DNA of 44,961 bases, from positions 1 to 44,961 of the forward strand of contig JAEUKZ010000083.1 in assembly GCA_016793045.1 (NCBI GenBank). Reading direction: 5' to 3'. The notes beneath the pieces are model-generated. The model was given only the letters and a program-made list of their open reading frames with translations. It was not told the origin of the DNA and did no database searches. A program made the position numbers and the translations under genes. The DNA is from Alphaproteobacteria bacterium (GTDB lineage Bacteria > Pseudomonadota > Alphaproteobacteria > CACIAM-22H2). Positions 16,332-24,439 of this stretch are shown one piece after another. Position 1 is the first letter of the stretch. Each line of letters starts with the position of its first letter.

Positions 16332-18019
16332 CCGCGCTGCACTTCCTCGGCGCCGCCGGCACCGTCACGGGATCGTCCTATCTGCTGACCACGGCGGCCG
16401 GGCGGCTGCTCGTCGACTGCGGCATGTTCCAGGGACCGAAGAGCCTGCAGGCGCTCAATTTCCGCCCCTGGCCCGTCGCGCCGGCGGAGATCGCGGCGGT
16501 GCTGCTCACCCACGCGCATATCGACCACTCGGGCCTGCTGCCGCGGCTGGTCGCCGACGGCTTCCACCGCCGCGTCCACGCGACCGCCGCAACCTGCGAC
16601 CTGCTGCGCTGGATGCTGCCGGATTCGGGCGCGATCCAGGAATCGGAAGTCGAGCGCCTCAACCGCCGCAACGCCAAGCGCGACGCGGCGCCGGTGCTGC
16701 CGCTCTACACGCTCGCGGACGCCGAGGCGGCGCTCGACCGCCTCGCGCCCGAATCCTTCGACCGCTGGTTCGAGCCGCTGCCGGGCGTGCGCGCGCGCTT
16801 CCGCAACGCCGGCCACATCCTCGGCGCCGCCTCGATCGAGATCGAGCTCGACGGCGGCCGCGCGCGCCCGCTGCGCCTGCTGTTCTCGGGCGATCTCGGG
16901 CCGCGCAACAAGTCGCTGCAATACGACCCGGCGACGCCGGGGCCCGCCGACGTGGTGGTGATCGAGGCGACCTACGGCGACCGCACGCGCCCGCGGATCA
17001 GCGAGGTCCAGCGCCGCAAGCAGCTCGCCGACGAGGTCGTCGGCGCGCTGCTGGCGGGCGGCAATCTCATCATCCCGGCCTTCGCCGTCGAGCGCACGCA
17101 GGAGCTGCTGCTCGATCTGTCGCTGCTGGTGCGCGAGGGCCGGATCCCGCCGGCACCGGTCTATCTCGATTCGCCGCTCGCACGGCGCGCGACCGAAGTG
17201 TTCGAGCGCCACCGCGACGCGCTCGAGCTGCCGGCGAACTCGCGCGACCCGTTCCGCGCCGCCAATTTCCATTTCACCGAGAGCGTCGGCGAAAGCAAGG
17301 CGATCGCCGCGGTCAAGCGCGGCGCGATCATCATCGCCGGCTCCGGCATGTGCGACGCCGGGCGGGTGAAGCATCATCTCAAGGACCACCTCTGGCGCGG
17401 CGATTCGACCGTCCTGTTCGTCGGCTACCAGGCGCCGGGCACGCTCGGCAGCCTGATTCGCGGCGGCGCGCGCCACGTACGCATCCACGGCGAGGAGATC
17501 GCCGTGCGCGCGCGTATCCGCGCGCTCGATTCCTACTCCGGCCACGCCGACCGCGACGACCTGCTGCACTGGGTCGTGCCGCTGCTCGACGGCGCAGGGC
17601 AGGTCTTCGTCACCCATGGCGAAGGCGCGGCCCTCGCGGCCCTCGGCGAGGCCATCGCGGCCGCCGGCCTGCCGCGCGGGCTGGTGACGGCGCCGTCAAT
17701 CGGCGACGGCTGGACCCTGGCACCGCCGGACGCAGACCATCCGCGCGCCCGCGCGACCGCGGCCCCGCCGATTACCGCCGGCACGGTCGCCGGCGAGGCC
17801 ACGATTGCGCTGGCCACCGGCCGGGACTGGCACAACGAATACGCCGAAGCGGTGCTCGCCCTGCGTCACGCCCTGACCGCGGCGCCCGACGACGAGGCGC
17901 GCCACGCGCTGCTGCGCCACGTCCGCAGCGCCCTCGGCCTGCCGCCGGCCGGCGCGGCATCAGGAGCCGGCAGCGGCCGGGGCGCGACGCCCCGTGACAA
18001 ATCTGTGCCAAACCAGTGA
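16328..18019 (+). CDS. MBL-fold beta-CASP RNA-processing exonuclease-like protein
   Basis: A 563-residue metallo-beta-lactamase-fold protein with a beta-CASP domain, the group of RNA-cleaving enzymes related to CPSF73 and YSH1. The zinc motif is THAHIDH (residues 61-67), followed by RNAGHILGAASIEIE, LLFSGDLGPRN, IEATYGDR, IPAFAVERTQELLLDL, IIIAGSGMCDAGRVKHHL and the closing DSYSGHADRDDLLHW. It acts in the cytoplasm on RNA by family analogy. After about residue 470 there is a roughly 90-residue extension with a helical segment (WHNEYAEAVLALRHALTAAPDDEARHALLRHV) not part of the core. The start overlaps the phosphorylase stop by four bases, so the pair is translationally coupled. Confidence 0.88.
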   Translation: MTALHFLGAAGTVTGSSYLLTTAAGRLLVDCGMFQGPKSLQALNFRPWPVAPAEIAAVLLTHAHIDHSGLLPRLVADGFHRRVHATAATCDLLRWMLPDSGAIQESEVERLNRRNAKRDAAPVLPLYTLADAEAALDRLAPESFDRWFEPLPGVRARFRNAGHILGAASIEIELDGGRARPLRLLFSGDLGPRNKSLQYDPATPGPADVVVIEATYGDRTRPRISEVQRRKQLADEVVGALLAGGNLIIPAFAVERTQELLLDLSLLVREGRIPPAPVYLDSPLARRATEVFERHRDALELPANSRDPFRAANFHFTESVGESKAIAAVKRGAIIIAGSGMCDAGRVKHHLKDHLWRGDSTVLFVGYQAPGTLGSLIRGGARHVRIHGEEIAVRARIRALDSYSGHADRDDLLHWVVPLLDGAGQVFVTHGEGAALAALGEAIAAAGLPRGLVTAPSIGDGWTLAPPDADHPRARATAAPPITAGTVAGEATIALATGRDWHNEYAEAVLALRHALTAAPDDEARHALLRHVRSALGLPPAGAASGAGSGRGATPRDKSVPNQ

Positions 18020-18298
18020 TTACTTCAATATTGCCAGTATAGTCGAGTCGTCGATTCCAATTCGCGATTGCCTTTGTATGTTTCGAAGTATTCGAGTGAT
18101 TCATGCAGGGATCACGGCCCCTTGCGCTTTCTTTGATTATTTGTGGGTAAATTCGATCTAATTTTAAAGAGAAGATCGAGACATTTCATCTGTGTTGTCT
18201 AATTACTATCAATACAACCCTGCATTCAGCATTCATTAAGAGATTGTGGGTATCCTCGCCTCACGTTCCGAAACTCCCGATTCGTGAGGGGAGATGCG
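18020..18298. other. AT-rich intergenic region upstream of the DUF2336 gene
   Basis: About 280 bases of clearly lower GC than the flanks. It must hold the promoter of the DUF2336 gene, but no hexamer pair with good spacing stands out, and no hairpin or RNA gene was recognised. Confidence 0.5.
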
Positions 18299-19507
18299 AT
18301 GGCCGACTTCATTCGACGCGAGAGGGCACGTTCGGCGGAGATCACCGTCGAGCTTGCAGAGACCATGACCGACGCAAACAGCTTCCTGACCGCCGCCGAC
18401 CTCGAGCGCCTGGCGCACGAGCCGTCCTCCGTCAATCGCGCGGCGACGGCGGAGAAGATCGCCTTCGCCTTCGGCACCGGCAAGCTCACCGACCAGGAAC
18501 GCGAGCTCGCGGTCGCCATCTTCGACATCCTGTGCCGCGACGCCGAAGTGCTGGTCCGCCGCAAGCTCGCGGAGAGCCTCAAGTACCACGCCGACCTGCC
18601 GCATCGCATCGCCCAGCAGATCGCCTTCGACATCGCCGAAGTGGCGGCGCCGATGCTGCGCCATTCGATCGTGCTGACCGACGAGGACCTGATCAGCGTC
18701 ATCGGGCGCTGCTCGGCCGACCACGCGCAGTCGATCGCGCAACGCACCTACCTGTCGGGCGAGGTGACGAGCGCGCTCGTCGCGACCAACGACGAATCGG
18801 TCGTGACGACGCTGCTGATGAACAAGGACGCGATCGTCAGCGAGGCGACCTATCACCTGATCGTCGACACCTTCGGCGGCGTGCCGCGCATCATGGACCA
18901 GGTCAGCATGCGCGCCGCCCTGCCCTTCGGCGTGATCGAGCGCATCGTCACCCTGGTCACCGACATGGCGCGCCAGCGCATCGTGTCGCACTACGGCATG
19001 CAGCCGAGCTTCGTCGACAATCTGATGACGCATTCGCGCGAACACCTGCTGCTCACCACCGCGCTCTCCGACGCGACGCCGGAGGAGATGGAAGACGTCG
19101 TGCGCAAGATGCACGCCGACAGCGTGCTGACGCCGACGCTGGTCCTGCGCGCACTCTGCCTCGGCAACTTCGTGTTCGCCGCCATGGCGATGGCGCGCAT
19201 GGCGGGCCTGCCCTACGGCAACGCGCGCGAACTGCTGCTCGACCCGGGTCGCCGCGGCGGCGACCAGCTCTACGAACGCTGCAACTTCCCGCCGCAGTAC
19301 AAGGGCGTGTTCAAGGGCGTGATGTCGCTCGCGCGCTGGTACATCTACACGGGCGCCAAGCGCGAGCGCGGACCGTTCCAGAACCGCGTCCATCGCTGGG
19401 GCGCCGAGACGCTCGGCGTGCCGCAGAACCTGATCGGCTTCGAGCAGATGATCACCAAGCTGCTCACCTCCTCGGTACCGATCGGCGAGAAGAAGAAGAC
19501 GCACTGA
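18299..19507 (+). CDS. DUF2336 domain protein
   Basis: A 402-residue soluble, mostly alpha-helical protein of the DUF2336 family, common in alphaproteobacteria and of unknown function. The helical repeats resemble HEAT-like units (RRKLAESLKYHADLPHRIAQQIAFDIAEVAAPMLRHS, and IVSEATYHLIVDTFGGVP), consistent with a protein-binding scaffold. The C-terminal third is another helical region ending in a basic tail. The ATG at 18299 follows GAGGGGAG at six bases; a GTG at 18284 sits in front of that site and is unlikely. It is preceded by an AT-rich region and appears to be a single gene. Confidence 0.85.
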   Translation: MADFIRRERARSAEITVELAETMTDANSFLTAADLERLAHEPSSVNRAATAEKIAFAFGTGKLTDQERELAVAIFDILCRDAEVLVRRKLAESLKYHADLPHRIAQQIAFDIAEVAAPMLRHSIVLTDEDLISVIGRCSADHAQSIAQRTYLSGEVTSALVATNDESVVTTLLMNKDAIVSEATYHLIVDTFGGVPRIMDQVSMRAALPFGVIERIVTLVTDMARQRIVSHYGMQPSFVDNLMTHSREHLLLTTALSDATPEEMEDVVRKMHADSVLTPTLVLRALCLGNFVFAAMAMARMAGLPYGNARELLLDPGRRGGDQLYERCNFPPQYKGVFKGVMSLARWYIYTGAKRERGPFQNRVHRWGAETLGVPQNLIGFEQMITKLLTSSVPIGEKKKTH

Positions 19508-19586
19508 GGGGCATCGCCACCGGGGGCGCGGGCGCCGACGCGTCACGCCTCCTGCCGCCCGGCGCGAACCGTGCTACATCACGCCG

Positions 19587-20444
19587 GTGGCTGCCGTCTG
19601 CGTCATCATCCCCGCCTTCCGCGCGCATGACACGATCGTGCGCGCGGTCGAATCGCTGCGCGCCCAGACTCGCGGCGACTGGGAAGCCGTCATCGTCTCC
19701 GACGACGGCAGCGACTACGCGGCGACGCTCGCGGCCGCCGGCATCGTCGATCCGCGCATCCGCCACGCCAGCACCGGCAGGGTCGGCAGCGGCCCGGCGA
19801 CCGCGCGCAACGCCGGCCTCGACCATGCCGAGGCGGCGCTGATCGCGCCGCTCGACGCCGACGACCGCTTCGATCCCGAACGACTTGCGCTCCTCGTCCC
19901 GCTGGCGCAGCGCCACGGCGCCGCCGCCAGCAACGTGCGCGTCGTTGACGACGCCACGGGCACGGAACTGTCGACCCTGTTCCCGCCCGCAGGCGGCGAG
20001 CGCGTGCTCGATGCCGCGGGCTTCCTCGCCACCTCGGTGCCGATCCTCTTCGTCGCCGCGCGTGCCATCGCCGGGCGCTGGGACGACGACGTGTTCCTGT
20101 GCGACGACCTGCCGTTCAACGTCCGGCTGTTCGACAAGCTCGGCCGCATCAGGGTGACCGCGCGGCCGCTCTACGAATACCGGGTGCGTGCGGGCTCGAT
20201 CTGCCACGACGTGCGCTCGGGCGAATGGGCGCAGCGCGGCTACGCCACGGTGCGGGCGCGCCTGGAGACGGACGGGCTGGGCATCGCGCGGCCGGAGGTG
20301 CGGGAACTGCTTGCCCGCGCGGTCGAGCGCAAGCAGCGCCTCAACCGCGCGTTCGAAGCCGCGCGCGCCCGGGGCGAGGCCGACAACTTCCAGGATTTCG
20401 TCGCAGCGCGCGGCCTCCAGGCCGGCGACCCGGGGGGAAACTGA
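19587..20444 (+). CDS. Glycosyltransferase family 2
   Basis: A 285-residue GT-A-fold inverting glycosyltransferase. Seen are the N-terminal VCVIIPAFRAHDTIVRAVESLRAQT, the VSDDGSDY nucleotide-binding motif (about residues 37-44), the ATARNAGL loop, and the metal-binding APLDADDRFDPERL (about 91-104). A later DDLPFN motif is in the region of the catalytic base. It has no membrane segments. The start is GTG at 19587 because the domain begins directly there and no ATG is available upstream. It is followed after 26 bases by a DUF4893 gene on the same strand. The sugar donor is unknown. Confidence 0.88.
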   Translation: MAAVCVIIPAFRAHDTIVRAVESLRAQTRGDWEAVIVSDDGSDYAATLAAAGIVDPRIRHASTGRVGSGPATARNAGLDHAEAALIAPLDADDRFDPERLALLVPLAQRHGAAASNVRVVDDATGTELSTLFPPAGGERVLDAAGFLATSVPILFVAARAIAGRWDDDVFLCDDLPFNVRLFDKLGRIRVTARPLYEYRVRAGSICHDVRSGEWAQRGYATVRARLETDGLGIARPEVRELLARAVERKQRLNRAFEAARARGEADNFQDFVAARGLQAGDPGGN

Positions 20445-20470
20445 CTGCGCTTCGTGCTAGGCTCCGGCGC

Positions 20471-21055
20471 ATGATTCGCCCCCTGCTCGCCGCCGCCCTC
20501 GCTGCGACGGCCCTGCTCGCCGCCGCGGACGCGCCGGCGCAGCAGCCGACCTGGCAAGCGCTCATCCGCGCCGAAGACCGCGCACGCCTCGACGCGTGGC
20601 ACTCGACCGTCTTCGGCAACATCGCGCGGATCGCCCCCGCCAACTACTACGCGATCACGCCCGCGGAACTGCGACAGTTGATCTCGCAGCAGCCCGGCGC
20701 GCTCGACGAGCGCGCGCTGGTGGGGAACTGGCGCTGCCGGTCGGTGCAGATCCCCTCCGCCGGCGTGTTCGCCTACCCGCCCTTCGCCTGCGCGATCCGC
20801 CAGACCCCGCAAGGGCTGTTCTTCGAGAAGACCGCCGGCTCGCAGCGCCTCAGCGGCCTGCTCTACCCGGACGGCGGCGCGCGCCTCGTCCTGCTCGGCG
20901 GCGCGACGGTCAATGAAGAGCCGCAGCGTGCCTATGTCGGCGGCGCGCCGGACGACGTCGTCGGCACTCTGATCGCGGTTTCGCGCGACCGCGCGATGCT
21001 GCGCTACACCGGGCAGACCGGCCCGCAGCTCTACGAGATGACGCGGGGGCGGTGA
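20471..21055 (+). CDS. DUF4893 exported protein
   Basis: A 194-residue protein with a Sec signal peptide (residues 1-23, ending DAPA) and a DUF4893-like body: YYAITPAELRQLI, LVGNWRCRSVQI, YPPFACAIRQTPQGLFFEKTAGSQRLSGLLYPDGGARLVLLGG, and a beta-rich C terminus. The paired cysteines in WRCR and FACAI may form a disulfide. The function of the family is unknown and it is likely periplasmic. The start ATG opens the signal peptide; upstream residues in frame belong to the out-of-frame reading of the glycosyltransferase. Confidence 0.85.
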   Translation: MIRPLLAAALAATALLAAADAPAQQPTWQALIRAEDRARLDAWHSTVFGNIARIAPANYYAITPAELRQLISQQPGALDERALVGNWRCRSVQIPSAGVFAYPPFACAIRQTPQGLFFEKTAGSQRLSGLLYPDGGARLVLLGGATVNEEPQRAYVGGAPDDVVGTLIAVSRDRAMLRYTGQTGPQLYEMTRGR

Positions 21056-21070
21056 GCGGCCGCGTCGAGC

Positions 21071-21158
21071 CCCTCACCCGGGCCGTGCGCCCCCTCTCCC
21101 GCCGAGGCGCGAGAGGGGTGAAATCGCGATGTCGCATAAGTGCCGATGCGGGTGAGGG
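21071..21158. repeat. REP-like nested palindromic element
   Basis: An outer inverted repeat, CCCTCACCCG (21071-21080) with CGGGTGAGGG (21149-21158), encloses an inner one, CCCCTCTC (21091-21098) with GAGAGGGG (21111-21118). This layout matches the interspersed palindromic elements common in alphaproteobacterial intergenic regions. It lies between two convergent genes and could also act as a transcription end for either. No transposase is adjacent and only one copy was seen in the window. Confidence 0.65.
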
Positions 21159-21178
21159 TGCCGCCGCGCCGCGCGCCT

Positions 21179-21592
21179 TCAGCTCGTCATGCACGCGGCG
21201 TTCAGCACGCCGACCGCGAACGAGAATCCGCCGAGCGTGATCGCGGCCGCGGTCTTGCCCTCGGCAATGTCCTCGACCAGGCGCGGATGCCAGAGACGCA
21301 GCGCGAAATAGGTCGCGATCTGCACGATCATCGCCACCGCGCCCCAGACGACCATGTCGAGCATGCTCTGGCTGTGTGCGATCGCGCTGGCGAGCGGCAG
21401 CACGAAGCCGAACACCGAGCCTGCGAGGCCGGTCGCGGCGCCCGAGTTGCCGGCGCGGATCAGCGCGAACTCGTCGTGCGGGGTGATCCGCGTGTAGATC
21501 GCAAGGAACAGCGCGAGAAGCGCCAGCGCCACCGCGAAATAGGCGAGGAAGCTCGGCACGGTCGAGAGGTAGAGCGGCAGGCGGTCGAGCAC
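21179..21592 (-). CDS. DUF350 membrane protein (YjfL-like)
   Basis: A 137-residue protein with four hydrophobic segments and the DUF350 repeat pattern (AYFAVALALLALFLAIYTRITPHDEFALIRAGN, then VVWGAVAMIVQIATYFALRL and FSFAVGVLNAACM). The start is GTG at 21592: a perfect GGAGGG ribosome-binding site lies eight bases upstream, and the upstream frame runs across the end of the neighbouring ATP-grasp gene. It is the last gene of a DUF1190 / ATP-grasp / DUF350 operon, the same gene set as yjfM-yjfC-yjfL in enterobacteria. Its role is unknown; proposals link the set to envelope stress. Confidence 0.85.
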   Translation of the reverse strand: MLDRLPLYLSTVPSFLAYFAVALALLALFLAIYTRITPHDEFALIRAGNSGAATGLAGSVFGFVLPLASAIAHSQSMLDMVVWGAVAMIVQIATYFALRLWHPRLVEDIAEGKTAAAITLGGFSFAVGVLNAACMTS

Positions 21593-21611
21593 GACTGGAG
21601 CCCTCCAACGG

Positions 21612-22724
21612 TCAGCGGAAGAGATGGGGCACGAAGCGGCTGGTGTTGGTGGTGATCGGCTGGTCGTCCTCGCGGATGCCGATGCCCGCGGGCTGCGAGG
21701 CGACGACCCACGACCCCACGACGGGATAGTGCCCGCCGAAATCCGGCAGCGGCGCGGCCGCCTGGTAGACGAATCCCTCGGCACCATAGCTGCCGGGCCG
21801 GCCGGCCTCCGCGCCGGTCACGACGCGCACATCCTCGCCTTCGCGCCCGAGCAGCGGCTTGGCGACCGCCGGGCCGGCGATCTTGCCGGGCTCGAGATAG
21901 GCCGGCAGCAGGTTGGGATGGTCGGGGAACATGTGCCAGAGCAGTGCGAGGATAGCCTTGTTGGACAAGATCATCTTCCACGCCGGCTCGATCATGCGCA
22001 CGCCGCTCGGCCCGATGTGGCGCGAGAAGTCCTCCGCCATCAGCCATTCCCAGGGATAGAGCTTGAACAGCGCCGCGATCGGCCGGCCCTCGCCGTCGAC
22101 GAAGCCGCGCCCGTTCCAGCCGATCTCGTCGACGAACAGGAACGGCGCCTCGATCCCCGCCTGGGTCGCGGTGTCGCGCAGATAGTCGGTCGTTCCGCGA
22201 TCCTCGTCATGGTCGCGCACGCAGGTGAAGTGGACGACGGGACCGAGCCCGAGGCGCGGCCAGGCGTCGATCAGTTTCTCGTGGATCGAGTTGAACTGGT
22301 CGTCGTCGGCGAACAGAGTCTGGAGCCATTCCCATTGCACGACGCTCGCCTCGAACAGCGCGGTCGGCGTGTCGGCGTTGTATTCGTAGAGCTTGGGCGG
22401 CTGGCCGGGCGCGACGCGCAGGTCGAAGCGGCCGTAGAGATTGCGCTCGCCCCGCTGCCAGCTCGCGCGCGCGAGCGCAGCGGCCGCTTCGCTCATCCCG
22501 AACGGGGCGAACAGGTTCTCGCGCACCACCTTCTCGACCGCCGCCATGCAGCAGCGCTCGAGTTCGGCCGTGGCATCCTCGATCTCGTCGATTTCCGCCG
22601 CGGTGAAGAGATAGGCCGCGGTCTCGTCCCAGTACGGCTTGCCGTCGATGGTATGGAACGCGAAGCCAAGCCCTTCCGCCCGCCGCCGCCAGTCGCTGCG
22701 CGGCGTGATCGCGATCCGCTCCAT
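21612..22724 (-). CDS. Glutathionylspermidine synthase-like ATP-grasp protein (YjfC/YgiC)
   Basis: A 370-residue ATP-grasp ligase of the glutathionylspermidine-synthase family. Seen are YGRFDLRVAP, LYEYNADTPTALFEASVVQWEW, KPLLGREGEDV, and the end block VVGSWVVASQPAGIGIREDD followed by TNTSRFVPHLF. It lacks the N-terminal amidase domain of the bifunctional Escherichia coli Gsp enzyme, so it is the YgiC/YjfC type, whose peptide or polyamine substrate is not established. The ATG at 22724 lies four bases after the stop of the DUF1190 lipoprotein gene, showing an operon. Upstream in-frame residues belong to overlapping readings of that gene. Confidence 0.9.
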   Translation of the reverse strand: MERIAITPRSDWRRRAEGLGFAFHTIDGKPYWDETAAYLFTAAEIDEIEDATAELERCCMAAVEKVVRENLFAPFGMSEAAAALARASWQRGERNLYGRFDLRVAPGQPPKLYEYNADTPTALFEASVVQWEWLQTLFADDDQFNSIHEKLIDAWPRLGLGPVVHFTCVRDHDEDRGTTDYLRDTATQAGIEAPFLFVDEIGWNGRGFVDGEGRPIAALFKLYPWEWLMAEDFSRHIGPSGVRMIEPAWKMILSNKAILALLWHMFPDHPNLLPAYLEPGKIAGPAVAKPLLGREGEDVRVVTGAEAGRPGSYGAEGFVYQAAAPLPDFGGHYPVVGSWVVASQPAGIGIREDDQPITTNTSRFVPHLFR

Positions 22725-22728
22725 CGAC

Positions 22729-23295
22729 TCAGGATCCGCCGCCGCTGCCCGAACGCGCCATCGCGGTGCCGCCGAAGCCGCCGCGCGTGGTGTCGGCCGT
22801 GAAGTTGCGGCCCTGCAGGGTCCCGACATAGGAGCGGCCCGAGAAGGCGCGGCCCTGCGCGTCGCGATAGACCGGCGACGCCATCGCGCCGGGTGCCGCG
22901 TTGCGCGCGAGCCAGAACCCGGTCATCAGCGGGATGAAGCTGAAGCCCGTGCGCGGCGTGCTGGTCTGCTGCGGCGCGCCGTCCGGCTTCCCGTTCGACG
23001 GCGTCGTCGTCTGTGCCTGCCCCTGCGCCTGCGCGACCTCGACCGGTTCGCAGTTCGCGGCGCCGTATTCCTGCTCGCATTGCTGACGCGAGGCGAAGCG
23101 CGGCGCCGTCAGCATGTGCCGGCCGCGCGCCTCCGCGACCGCCGCGCGGCAGGTGTCGCCATTCTCGGCGCTGGCGCACTGCGCCTCGTCGGCGAAGTAC
23201 TGGCCGCCGATCGGCTCGTCGTCGTCGCCGCACGCGCTGAGCGTGACGGCCGCCGCACCGAGCAACACCAGACGGATCGAACGCGAACGCTTCAT
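22729..23295 (-). CDS. DUF1190 lipoprotein (YgiB/YjfM-like)
   Basis: A 188-residue predicted lipoprotein. The signal peptide ends in a lipobox TLSAC with the acylated cysteine at residue 22. The body has the DUF1190 pattern of spaced cysteines (DEAQCASAENGDTCRAAVAEA, RQQCEQEYGAANCEPVE) and a C-terminal Gly/Ser-rich tail with FGGTAMARSGSGG. It is the first gene of a three-gene operon with an ATP-grasp ligase and a DUF350 membrane protein. The family is linked to envelope function, but the mechanism is unknown. A shared substrate, perhaps this protein's tail being modified by the ligase, has been proposed for the family and is only inference here. Confidence 0.88.
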   Translation of the reverse strand: MKRSRSIRLVLLGAAAVTLSACGDDDEPIGGQYFADEAQCASAENGDTCRAAVAEARGRHMLTAPRFASRQQCEQEYGAANCEPVEVAQAQGQAQTTTPSNGKPDGAPQQTSTPRTGFSFIPLMTGFWLARNAAPGAMASPVYRDAQGRAFSGRSYVGTLQGRNFTADTTRGGFGGTAMARSGSGGGS

Positions 23296-23476
23296 GACAC
23301 GCGGCCTTCCCACCAAATGAACCGCTGCCCCCAGCGTAGAGCATCGCGGGCGGCGGGTCAAAACGCGCACTCCGGTATCCCGCGACGCGCGGCATTCCAC
23401 CCGGAGGCGCAACTCTGCTAGGCTCGCGCAGGAATATTGAGGATCGGTTACCCTTACAATTCGTCCGGAGATTGAG

Positions 23477-24400
23477 ATGAATCCCGCCGATCTCGCGCGC
23501 GCCCTCTGCGACGTGTCCGCCGTCACGGTGACTGCGCTGCACCCCGATCTCTCGGTCGACGAGGAGACGACGCGCCGCCACGTCCGCTTCCTGCTGCAGG
23601 GCGGCGTGCGCATCGTCGTGCCGGCGGGCAACACCGGGGAGTTCTACGCCCTCACCCGCGACGAGAACGAGCGAGTCATCCGCATGGCGACGCAGGAGGC
23701 CAGGGGCAAGGCGCTGGTCGTCGCCGGCGTCGGCTACACGATCCAGGATGCGGCGCATCTCGCGCGCGCCGCCCAGGACGAAGGCGCCGATGCCATCATG
23801 ATCCATCAGCCGGTCTGCCCCTACGTCCATCCCGACGGGCTCGCGCGGTACTACCTCGCGATCGCCGAGGCGGTTTCGATCGGCGTCGTGCTCTACGTGA
23901 AGGACCCGGCGGTGACGCCCGCGATGCTCGCGCCCGCGCTCGCCCATCCGCGCGTGGTCGGCGTCAAATACGCGGTCAACGACGTCCAGAAGGTCGGCAC
24001 GATGACCGCCGCCTTCCCTTCGGAGAAGCACAACGTCGCCTGGATCTGCGGCACCGCGGAATTGTGGGCGCCCTATTTCTGGACCGCGGGCGCGCGCGGC
24101 TTTACCTCGGGGCTCGTCAACGTGGCGCCGCATCTGGCGCTCGCAATGCTCGACGCGCTGCGCGCCGGCGACGCGGCCGCGATCGCGCGGCAATGGGCGC
24201 TGCTGCGCCCGTTCGAGGACCTGCGCGCCAAGCACGCCAACGGCAACAACGTCTCGGTGGTGAAGGCGGCGATGGCGATGGCCGGCCGGCCGGTCGGCGC
24301 GGTGCGCCCGCCGACCGCCGAGATGCGCGCCGAGGACGAGCCCGCGCTGCGTGCGATCCTCCATGGATGGGGCGTCGCCGAACGTGCAGCCGCGGAATGA
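23477..24400 (+). CDS. Dihydrodipicolinate synthase family lyase
   Basis: A 307-residue (beta/alpha)8 aldolase of the DapA/NanA superfamily, which uses a Schiff-base lysine to join or split alpha-keto acids. The catalytic lysine is Lys164 in VVGVKYAVND, the tyrosine is Tyr140 in GVVLYVKDP, and AGNTGEFYALTRDE (about 50-63) matches the substrate loop. It lacks the specific residues that would mark it as the lysine-biosynthetic enzyme, so the substrate is unknown; sugar-acid or 2-keto-acid aldolases of the same superfamily are alternatives. The gene is divergent from the YjfM operon and followed 39 bases later by rmuC. Confidence 0.85.
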   Translation: MNPADLARALCDVSAVTVTALHPDLSVDEETTRRHVRFLLQGGVRIVVPAGNTGEFYALTRDENERVIRMATQEARGKALVVAGVGYTIQDAAHLARAAQDEGADAIMIHQPVCPYVHPDGLARYYLAIAEAVSIGVVLYVKDPAVTPAMLAPALAHPRVVGVKYAVNDVQKVGTMTAAFPSEKHNVAWICGTAELWAPYFWTAGARGFTSGLVNVAPHLALAMLDALRAGDAAAIARQWALLRPFEDLRAKHANGNNVSVVKAAMAMAGRPVGAVRPPTAEMRAEDEPALRAILHGWGVAERAAAE

Positions 24401-24439
24401 CGCGCGCCGGCCGCAGCCCCCGCATCGGACCGTGACGCC

